Assembly (NCBI GenBank): GCA_019279435.1
Contig: JAAALK010000079.1
Span: 66,536,330 to 66,600,329 of the forward strand
DNA: 64,000 nt
Direction: 5' to 3'
Source: Zizania palustris
Taxonomy: Eukaryota > Streptophyta > Magnoliopsida > Poales > Poaceae
A model generated the notes under the pieces. That model saw only the letters and a program-made list of their open reading frames with translations, had not been told where the DNA came from and made no database searches. The position numbers and the translations under genes are program-made. The number at the start of each line of letters is the position of its first letter. The first letter of the stretch is position 1. Positions 55,616-64,000 of this stretch are shown here, piece after piece.

Positions 55616-56003
55616 ACTTCTTTTATAGATGCATAAACATGTATCATGGAGGGTGCATATATGGTGAAAATTTGATCAATTCTTCTATTTTTCAACTTTT
55701 TAGGGGGTTCATGTTCACCCCCTAATATAAACGTAGCTACGCCCCTGGTTAACGGTGGGATCAGATGAGCAGTTAATAGACCAATTATTTTTTAAAAAAT
55801 AGGTTACACAAGTCCGATCTTATTTGAAGGTTATAGGTATGTTAGGGATGTAAACAAGAACTTTTCTAAGAGGTCACCCGTCTTGATACTATTTCTGCCT
55901 GAGCACGTTTAACATTAGAGTCCTATTAGTATAAGCTAACTCACGTTCCTTTCACTTAATAAACCAATTATCGATTGAAGATTAAATTTATTTGCTGGTT
56001 ATC

Positions 56004-59000
56004 TGTAACAGCCCCAAAATTAAAAGGGAATAAAATAAAGGAAAAATAATATTAAATGAATTTCTGAATATTATTATTTAAGAAAATACTAAAAGAGCCT
56101 TATTAAAGCCAAACAGAGTCAAATATTCAAAATTTGGACTTGAAAATTTTATGGGAAAAACTAGAGGCCAAGAAATATTTTTGAGAATTTTTACAAAATT
56201 TTAGCAACAGTGCTTCAAGCCTTAAACAAATAATTAAATTTCTGGAATTATTTTAAACAGAAAAACAATTTTAAATATTAGTGGGCCGCAACCCTATTTT
56301 TCCTCCCTAAAGCCTTTCCGGCCCAGCCCATTCTGGCCGCGCCCACCGACAGGCGGGGCCCACCTGTCGGCGCGCCCTCCCTCGCTCCCCGCCCGCTCGC
56401 GCCTGACCGGTCCCACCTGGCAGCCACCGCGCACCCCCTCTCTCCCGCTGCCACACAGGCCCCGCATGTCAGCTTTACTCTCACCCGCGCCCGCCCCCTG
56501 ACAGGTGGCCCCCACCTGTCAGGATCATCTTCTTCCTCGGAAGGGGATCTCTCCCCTTCCATACCGACGGCCCCCTTCCGATTTCAGCCACCGGCCGCCC
56601 GAATCCACGAAATCAAGCACGGATCCCGACCCTCCCCATCTCCGGTGATCCATTTCCCCCAAAAGCCAATGCAATTTCGCTCAATTGGAAGCCAATCCGA
56701 GCTTATGGAAGCTCGCCGGCGGAAATAGAAATCTCCCCTCGGTTTCCCCTGTGTTGCCTTCCATTCATAGCAACGGCGGCCCCTATTTAACCCCCCAGCC
56801 CACCGCATCCCTCCCACACATCAACCACTCGAGCCCTCCTCATCCCGAGCGCCGCCGCTGCCTTTCCGGGAGTTTTCCCCTGCTTCGGCTCCGGCAGCCC
56901 TTCGCCGACGCCCTGAGCCGCCGCCACTCTCGCCAAGGCCACCGCCGGAACCGTCGTCGCCCGGACATCCTCGGCATCACCTCCGCTAGGCCAGACCACC
57001 GCCGAAACACCGTCGCCACCACCAACCCGAGGAGCCCGTCGCCACCTTCTCGTCGCCGGCCACCGCCACTGCTCGGTCATCGTCGCCGCCGGTATGCCAA
57101 GAACCCCCTCGTGCCCCTCTATCCATTTGTGGCCTTAGCCGTACCCCTAGGCCTCGCCGTCGCCAGGAATTCCTCGCCGGAGCTCCGCCGGAGTCGGGGA
57201 AGAAGGGGTAAGTTACCCCTTCGCCGCGTGCCGTGCCGGATCCCTTGTGGACCGCACGATTTTGATCTGGCGGCAAGGATTAAACCCTCACGGGATCTAA
57301 TCCTAGCCCTTGATCTTAACCGAACCGGCATCGACGCATCCTAGCCGTCGAACGTCACTTAAGCGCCCCGCTCCACCGATGATCGTTGGATCTGGATCCA
57401 ACGGTCCAGATCCAACCGGTGCAGCGCACAGTGCGCGGGTCCATGGTGGACCTGGCTCACCGTGGACCCGCAGTTGTTTTCTGGTTTAAAAATAATTCAG
57501 AAAAATAGTTTAAACTTCCAAAATTCATATCTTGCTCAAATTAACTCCAAATTTCACCATTTTAATTCTGGAAAATTTGTCTCTTTATCCTCTAACACTT
57601 TTATGCAATAAAAACAATATGTTTACTTGGCACATAATAATCTTATTAAATAGTAAAGAAAAGTCCCCTTTAGGAATTAATTAATATTTCAATTAAATAA
57701 ATCAGATAAACCCTTAAAAATTTATAAAGTAATATCAGAAGATATAATGGCTCTATTTCACTGTTATTAACACAATAAAAATAGAATGACCATGTTATCC
57801 ATGACATTTTGTTAATTAACATTTCTAAGACCCCTTTTAGGACTTAATTAATATTCCATTTAAATAAAACAGAAAAACTCTTAAAAATTTATACAATAAT
57901 TTTTGATGATATATTGAATCCAGTACACTGTTTATAAGTCAATAAAAATATAATAAGTCACTTTGCCCATTTTAGATTCTTAAATAAACATTTCCAAGAC
58001 CCTTTAAAGCAAATGATTAATTCATATAATGGAAATACAACACTTTACAAAAATATCATGAAAAATGATATAATAAATTAAGAGGACTTAATGACTTTAT
58101 TCTACTGTTTTAATGCAACAAAAATAACATGTTCACTTTGCCCACTTTAATCTATTAATTAATAATAGCCCTTGTAGGATAATTAAGTAATTCATCAAAT
58201 AGAAGTTAAACACTTTATACGAATGTCATGACAACTTATATAATAACTTCAGAAAACCTAACCACTTGAGTTCACTATTTTTAATAAAAATAGAATATTC
58301 ATCTTGTCCAATTTATTCCATTAAATGATATTGCAAAGGCCCTTTTAGGACATGTAATTAATGCATTTAAGAAGAAGTCAACCCTTTAGGAAAATATCCT
58401 AAAAATTTATATAATAACCTCAGGTAACCTAATAACTTAAGTCCAGTATTCTTACTACAATAAGGTTATTAAATACCTTTTTACTACAACTTTAAAAAGG
58501 GAAAAATAAAACCCCCTTAGGAAAAATAATTACATCAAGTTATAAAATTAAGGAATCTCATTAAAAATATATCTTAAATGTTCAAGTAACAAAACCCTAA
58601 AAGTTAAGACTCTATCTCCTTTACTTAATCCAACATAAACATGTATGTTAGTATGGTTGTTTGTTTTAGATTGTTTATTGAATGTTTTATTTACTTTTCC
58701 GTATCGAGAAGACTACGACGTCGTCGAAGATCCGGAGATCTATCCCAAGGTTTCACCTTCACCATTCGCGGATCAAGGCAAGTCATCGACCACCTCTGTG
58801 GAAACAGTTGATCATTGTTGAGCCCATGTTTTAATAACTTATCGCTATAACCCATAGGTTAATATTGCATTAGTCAAATACTCAAGCCTTACACTTATAT
58901 TTAATAGATCCCTGTCCTTGTGTGCAAACCCAAGCCATGCTTATTGAGCCTTAACTCCTTGTCACTCTACTATTAAAATATTAGCTAGTGCCCAATGTAC

Positions 59001-60100
59001 CGGCACAACTGCTATAGGTTAAAAAGAACGAGTCGTAGATAGCTGGATTCTGTATATGTACTTCCCTGTTATTCTCGTCTCTGGACTCTGTTGGAGTTGG
59101 CTAGGTTATAAGTATGGTGGGTTCCGGGTGCAAGCTCGGGCACTGGTTTGTCGCACCCGGGGCACTATAAGGACCGGTCTGCGGGATCTGTTGCAAAGCA
59201 CTTCCGTACCAACCACAAGTCTAATGGGTAAGTCCTAACTGGAAGTGTGGAACTCTTCGGCTCTATGCACCATAGTGGAGGGGTACAAGGGGCTAGCCTG
59301 CGGGCGACTTGTACCAAAGAAGGCTCAAGGGGGGGTATGGTGAGCACTCGACACGTCGAGACACGATACGAAACCCATAAGAGGGTGTTGTGGAGTCGGA
59401 GGGAACCATATGGAAGGTTTTGGCACGAGTTCCCGTGTGATGGGTCATCTCGTTACACTTCGGTGTAGGTGATGAGTGCGTGCCTTGTGGGTACAGTGGT
59501 ACATCTCTGATCAGAGTAATTTAATCTTTTCGAAAAGCCGAGCCCACGGTCAAGGGCGGGTTGTGTGACTACTCGCAGTTAGTTTACAATTGTGTGAATG
59601 TTCGGATTATTCATGGCACGTAAGGACTGTTGAGCGAGGTGGGGTGACTGTACCCCTCGAGTTAGAAGATGATGATACACATGCACATGTTTACTTTTCC
59701 GTACTAATAAATTGTGCTCATTTAAAGCTTTACAATTATGCTGCTTCCGCAAAACTAGCCACTATCTCCCTTGTTATTACCTTGCATTATATTTGCATTC
59801 GGTGGCTTGCTGAGTACATCTGTACTCACCCCGTTGACTTACACCATCAGAGCCCGTCTACTACGAGGAGGATGAAGGTCTGGAGTAGCGACCCAGTCAA
59901 GGCGAGACTAGGAAGGAGGCGTTCATATAGGACCCTTGATTTTATTAGTTTCTCTTCACTTTCTTTCACTTTTGTATTAATGCGGTCTACGAACCGTGAA
60001 TGATTGCCCGTATTGTACGTGGTCGCTTGATGAACGTCTTGTTTTATTGATTTTCTATGGAATTTAATAAAGTCCTGATTTATTAAATCGGGGCGCGACA
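56004..60100 (+). mobile_element. Very long solo LTR (4.1 kb, probably Gypsy), TSD TTATC
   Basis: It starts TGTAACAGCCCCAAAATT and ends AAATCGGGGCGCGACA, the TG...CA ends with inverted GCCCC/GGGGC cores common in large grass Gypsy LTRs. Exact TTATC flanks (55999-56003 and 60101-60105) show a 5-bp target duplication. No gag-pol sequence lies between, so it is a solo LTR. Its parts: AT-rich start, GC-rich block 56280-57480 (its open frames are not genes), a degenerate AT-rich tandem array 57590-58530, then a 3' part from 58640. Family assignment is inferred from the terminal motif only. Confidence 0.85.
57590..58530 (+). repeat. Degenerate ~170-bp tandem array in the solo LTR
   Basis: The landmark word ccctttTAGGA(c)-ttaattaat recurs at about 57666, 57832, 57999, 58168, 58338 and 58510, a spacing of 166-172 bp. 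Each is followed by similar aaaca(c)-tt-aaaaattta and cactgttt words. Units are diverged, so the array is old or was never homogenised. Confidence 0.7.
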
Positions 60101-60105
60101 TTATC

Positions 60106-60700
60106 TTCGATTGCCCAACCAGTGAGATACTATCTCCATTCCGGAACATAAGTTATTCTGTTCTTTATTAGATTCATCTACTGATCGATTCACCTATGTG
60201 TTCAGATTTATCAATCTATAAATGAATTTGACGAACTTGACAATAACTTACATTCTGAAAAGAGAAAATAATAAAATCAAGGATTTTCAAAACCGAAATC
60301 TAGTTAAATACCGGATACAGGGGTGATAAACCAGTTGAGTATCAGTTATCGCCAGTAATCGGATGACCGATTAACCAGTTAATTATCACCCAGAGAGTTT
60401 GAATCTTCCAGCTGCTGGTTACCATTAACTGTAAATATGAGTCAGTTGAAAACCATACTAGACGCTTAAGCGCTCTAATTACCATGGTTTTATGAACAGC
60501 GGACTCGCCTGACAGTGACAGTTGATTTCCAGACGAATGGTTGACCAGCCTAATTGTCAGGTAGAAGTATCCAATGTTAGCCAACTGTGACAGGTTGCCC
60601 TCAGTGCTCACCGTCTTCTTCCTCAGCTCTGCGATCTTTTCGGATCTTTTGTGCCAATCATTGAAGTGTTTCGTCGATTCTTTGTATCATAGTTTTTTGT
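60106..60700. other. Intergenic, repeat-derived
   Basis: Short, related words (accagttaattatc, gataaaccagttgagtatc, ccgattaaccagttaa) suggest an old degraded repeat around 60300-60390. No gene supported. Confidence 0.35.
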
Positions 60701-60703
60701 TAA

Positions 60704-60881
60704 GGGCATGTTTGGTTGGGAGTCGTCACAAGTGTGACAGCCACAACTGTGATGAGGAAAATTGTCGTCACACTTTTTTCAGTGGAAAAAGTGTGGTAAA
60801 GTGTGACGTTGTTTTATTCGCCACAAGTGTGGCTGCTACACTTGTGACGTGATAAATTATAGCTGCCAAGCAAACAGACCC
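60704..60881. mobile_element. Tourist-like MITE, 178 bp, TSD TAA
   Basis: It starts GGGCATGTTTGGTTGG and ends CCAAGCAAACAGACCC, inverted repeats of the GGG-YYTGTTTGG type found in PIF/Harbinger-derived Tourist MITEs. TAA flanks both sides (60701-60703 and 60882-60884), the expected 3-bp duplication. The interior is built of repeated cacaagtgtg and its complement and would fold into a strong hairpin. Confidence 0.85.
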
Positions 60882-60884
60882 TAA

Positions 60885-61989
60885 CTATCAACTTATCACT
60901 TGCTTAAGCTTTACTATCTTTGACAGCTGTGATTATCTTCGTCGAAAATTATCATGACATTATGCAACTTTTGTTAAAGCTTTTGTTGAGATAACTCTAA
61001 TGCAAAGCAAACAAAAAAGTGGTTACTCCATCTGTCTAAAAGATTCCATTTATAACTCTTCAATTAATATAATTTTATTAAGAAAATTTTTTACATGCCA
61101 TTACAGTTTTTAAAATTTTGTAAAATGTCACGGCAGCCTTTTAGTAACTAATTCTATATTCTCGGCTCAACTCGCTTCATAAACTAAGAAGTTTTATTTA
61201 CTTAATATATTTTTATAGCTTCACAACACTATATATTATTAAGAATAAACACTTTATATTTTTTAAAAAATAAATATTTAATAGGCAGAGTGAATATTTC
61301 ATAACATGAATATCAAGTTTACAACACAAAAAGTTACTAGAACAGTGGTTACTTTTTATCAAAAAAAAAACAAATGGCTTTGAATGGTTGGTATAAATTA
61401 GATGGTTTGGTTCACTGAGCCCATATGAAAAAATGGTAATTTATTACTTATAAAAAATGCTCTCTCAATTATTATAGGGTTAATTTCTTCTGTGCCATTA
61501 CAATTTTCACGATTTGCCAATATACCATCGACGTGTCAATGATAAATAGGTCGACAGTGGCATGTAGATAATTCTTAAAAAATATAAAACAAATGAGTAA
61601 TTTTCCCATTATATTATCATACCGCCACAATATTTCGTATAAACAAATGATATACGTCGCGGGACTCAAACAATCTAAACCGAATTTGAAAGTGTATGGC
61701 GAAATTTCAAATCCGCCGGTGCGAGGTGCCGCCACTTCCAGGTGGGCCCGACCACGCCTCTGAAAACGCCCGCGGCCCCTCGCGCATTTCACAGCTCTCA
61801 CACACACAGTCGCACGCGCGCACGCACGCACGCACCCTCTCGTGCGCGCGCGAGGGTGGTGGGTGAGCCGGGCCTACGGCGGCGGCGGCGGCGGCGGCTC
61901 CCTGGCCTAGCGGTGCCCGGCGAGCAGCGGGGAGGTATCTTCCCGGAACGGGGCGATCGAGCGAGCGCGCGCGCGCGCGAGCTGTAGCC
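60885..61989. other. Promoter and 5' UTR of the WVD2-like gene
   Basis: AT-rich up to about 61690, then GC-rich. The last ~200 bases are probably 5' UTR and contain CA/CG-rich runs, a (CGG)n stretch at about 61876-61898 and a (CG)n run at 61966-61979. These microsatellites are likely polymorphic. No upstream gene supported. Confidence 0.45.
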
Positions 61990-64000
61990 ATGGCGGCGAA
62001 CGGCGAGGGCGGCGGCGACCCGGCTGCTGCTGCTGCGGCGCGGAGGCGGTGGGATCTGACGAACAAAGGGGCTGAGAGCATGTAATGGCAGTAGCGTAGC
62101 AGCATTTCTATTATTTATTTGTTTTTGTTTTTTTTTTTTGGGGGGGGGGGGTATGACTGTGTTCCTGGAGCAATGTTGGTGGCGGAGTTCATCTTCTAGC
62201 TGGCTGCTAGATCTGCTCGAGTTTTCCAAGATTTGTGCGGCCTTTTGGCGATTTTCGGGTAAATTTTCGTTGGTCCACACTCTAGGGTTTCGTTACTGGA
62301 CAAGATAGCTGCTGTTACTTGTACAAATCTTATTAAGATGGTCTGGGAGACGGATTTCCATAAGCAATGAGCTTTTTCAAGAGGCAAACGAGGGGTTGCA
62401 TTAACAACGCAAAACATATTTTTTTCCCTGTTGGGGATGATGGGGGTATTATAGGTATATCAGGCACGGTTATGTAGGTAATTGCAGTGAAATTTATATT
62501 TTAAGAGTCATCTTTCACCATCTTGAGCATGCTGAACCTTTATAAGGCTGTCGTGACTGGTGAGAAATTTCTGATGGATGTGACTTTGAACTTTCATGGC
62601 CAATTTTAGATGTTCTGTGTCATACTGTCATGTCACATCTCTTATACATTTAATCATTGATGCTGATTTTAAGATTTTGAGATATTGTCTTAGTGGCCTT
62701 GCTGTTAGGATTGTACAGATTGACTTTGTGTGTGTCCCATTTTAGATATTTTATGGTCTGTTGATGCACAACTGGGAGATGGACATTTTTTCAGCAAACT
62801 TAATGGATGCATTTCCAAGGAGAGTAGGATAAACCTTTTGATTCTTATTTCTATATTAGTTTTTTTCTTTTTTTCCAGGGTAATTTAGTTTAAGTTTTCC
62901 ATTAGAAGTGCTGGTAAATATATATGTGCTTACATACCTAAAAGGCCCTTCTGTTTATATGTAGGCATTTTTAATCTATGTGGGCATTGGCTTCTATATT
63001 ATTTAGATTAGAAGCCTTATTTATTGCAGGACAGGAATGCACCAAATGCACCTTTTTTGTAGTTAGGGCAGTCACAACCCATAATTTGTTAAGTAGTGTT
63101 TTATCTTGCCATGTCAACAAGACATCATATATAGAAACTACACTTTCAACCCTGATTTCTTAGCGTGGGTCTGAAGTTAATTTTTATATGCATCTATCTC
63201 ATTTCTCTCTCCCTCTTCCATCCAATTACATTCCATCTTTGTCTTGGATACTGTGACAACATAGTGTCTTAGTTTAGACATGGTTTCTTCATGTTATTGT
63301 ATCTCTCTTCATTAATTTACTTGCCACATCACATTTTTTCCTATGTGGTAGCATAATAAATGTCTAAGACACCATCCGGCATGGAGGGTTGGGAGTGGCG
63401 GAGTGCCCTTATTGTTTCCGCATGATGAGTATTTTTGTATTTCTATATGTAGTGCAGTTGCTAGCAATCCTAGCATGTTATTTGTGCGGTTGTACTTTTT
63501 TTATAATGGTAGTTGAAATCCACATTTATTATATTTTGTGGTCTGTAATTATTCTTGTATTCTCTTATCACTTGAATTCGTAGATAGTTCCAGCTACTGA
63601 GTTGTGCTTATATTCCTCTAACTCATGCAGTCCAATGGTGAAAGAGGCTGTGGAAATGTCCACAGATGAAGAATCAGACGATGTTGTTATATGCCCCCCA
63701 GATGGCAACAATGATGATCTGGAGGTTATTAGTAGCAGTGATCATGATGGTTGCCAGGAAGGGCAAGCAACTTTTGTTAAAGACCCGAATATAGACGGTG
63801 AAGCCCAGGAAGACAAGTGTGTAAACCAAGATTCACTGAAGTTGATTGATCAAGAGAAGTTTGCTCCACCCAAATCACCAAATAAATCTGGCGTTTCTGG
63901 GGCAGATAGGTCTAAATGTACTGTTCCCCAACCATTTGCCCTTTCAACTCAAAGAAAGTCTCATGGAGGAGGAAATAGTAATGTAGCTCATCCATCTAGC
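61990..64000 (+). CDS. WVD2-like / TPX2-family microtubule-binding protein (5' part)
   Basis: WVD2-like proteins bind and organise cortical microtubules through a C-terminal TPX2 (KLEEK) domain. Exon 1: 61990-62081 (start in a good GCCATGGCG context, MAANGEGGGDPAAAAAARRR). Intron 62082-63630 (GT-AG). Exon 2 begins at 63631 and is open to the window end; phases agree. Exon 2 encodes an acidic, Asp/Ser-rich segment (MSTDEESDDVVICPP) and then TVPQPFALSTQRKS near 63920-63960. That motif resembles the T(V)PQPF-LATEKR signature preceding the TPX2 domain in WDL proteins, and it is the main basis for the call. The TPX2 domain itself should lie beyond the window. The family call is therefore probable, not proven. 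Confidence 0.7.
62082..63630 (+). other. Intron 1 of the WVD2-like gene
   Basis: About 1.55 kb, T-rich, with a T run followed by a run of about 12 G at 62128-62152. No separate gene is supported inside. Confidence 0.5.

Larger units (their letters stand above)
44811..55747. mobile_element. hAT-type MITE split by a Sirevirus, TSD GTTAACGG
   Basis: The short element starts CAGTGGCGAAGCTAGAG at 44811 and ends with the complement of CAGGGGCGTAGCTACG at 55747. It is flanked by exact copies of GTTAACGG (44803-44810 and 55748-55755), the 8-bp duplication typical of hAT transposons. Only ~170 bp belong to it: 44811-44850 on the left and 55616-55747 on the right. The rest is the later Sirevirus insertion. 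No coding capacity. Confidence 0.85.

Noticed and set aside
56685..57344. 219-codon plus-strand ORF with Arg/Pro-rich sequence
   Set aside because: Inside the GC-rich part of the 4.1-kb solo LTR; no domain, no codon pattern like neighbouring genes.

Overview
This is a stretch of plant nuclear DNA, almost certainly from a grass (Poaceae). The reasons are GC-rich, partly intronless monocot genes (PRA1, Aux/IAA, WRKY), plant GT-AG introns, a grass-type LINE, a Sirevirus (Ty1/copia) element with several polypurine tracts, CACTA/Tourist/hAT/MULE-type MITEs and large solo LTRs. No bacterial features, CRISPR arrays, tRNA or rRNA genes were seen. I cannot name the species.

Layout. 1-8.8 kb: a decayed EFG1-like rRNA-processing gene (+) whose fifth visible intron carries a ~5.9 kb LINE in the opposite orientation. 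10.7-11.0 kb: a CACTA MITE. 11.8-12.6 kb: a three-exon Aux/IAA repressor gene (-). 14.6-17.1 kb: a tandem pair of glycine-rich protein genes (-) duplicated together with their promoters. 17.4-19.3 kb: an unidentified exon-like ORF and nested MITEs. 19.35-22.03 kb: a rearranged solo LTR in which a 799-bp unit is tandemly repeated and the LTR end is present in inverted orientation. 23.2-27.3 kb: a seven-exon DRIP2-like RING E3 ubiquitin ligase (+). 28.1-30.7 kb: a poorly readable locus interrupted by a 395-bp solo LTR. 31.5-32.2 kb: an intronless PRA1 gene (-). 33.9-35.2 kb: two adjacent inverted-repeat elements, one with a GC-rich core. 38.35-39.75 kb: a group IId WRKY factor (+). 41.4-43.6 kb: RPS15/uS19 (-) with telo-box and site II promoter motifs. 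44.8-55.7 kb: a hAT-type MITE split by a young, coding-defective Sirevirus. 56.0-60.1 kb: a 4.1 kb solo LTR, probably Gypsy. 60.7-60.9 kb: a Tourist MITE. 62.0-64.0 kb: the first two exons of a WVD2-like/TPX2-family microtubule protein gene (+), running off the window.

The host genes are unrelated single genes (auxin signalling, ubiquitination, vesicle traffic, transcription, translation, microtubules) and do not form a pathway or cluster. Most of the remaining sequence is a layered transposon record. Target-site duplications can be read for seven insertions (ACG, TTATC, TGTGC, TAA and GTTAACGG exact; CTATG/CTACG and ATTTC/ACTTC with one C/T difference each), and a 9-bp duplication with one mismatch can be read for an eighth. 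The most unusual structure is the 19.3-22.0 kb LTR. It has three TATA-type promoters and a near-perfect 152-bp inverted repeat, so it could produce a hairpin RNA, and it points at the DRIP2-like gene. All exon boundaries were read by eye from splice signals and reading frame, without transcript data.
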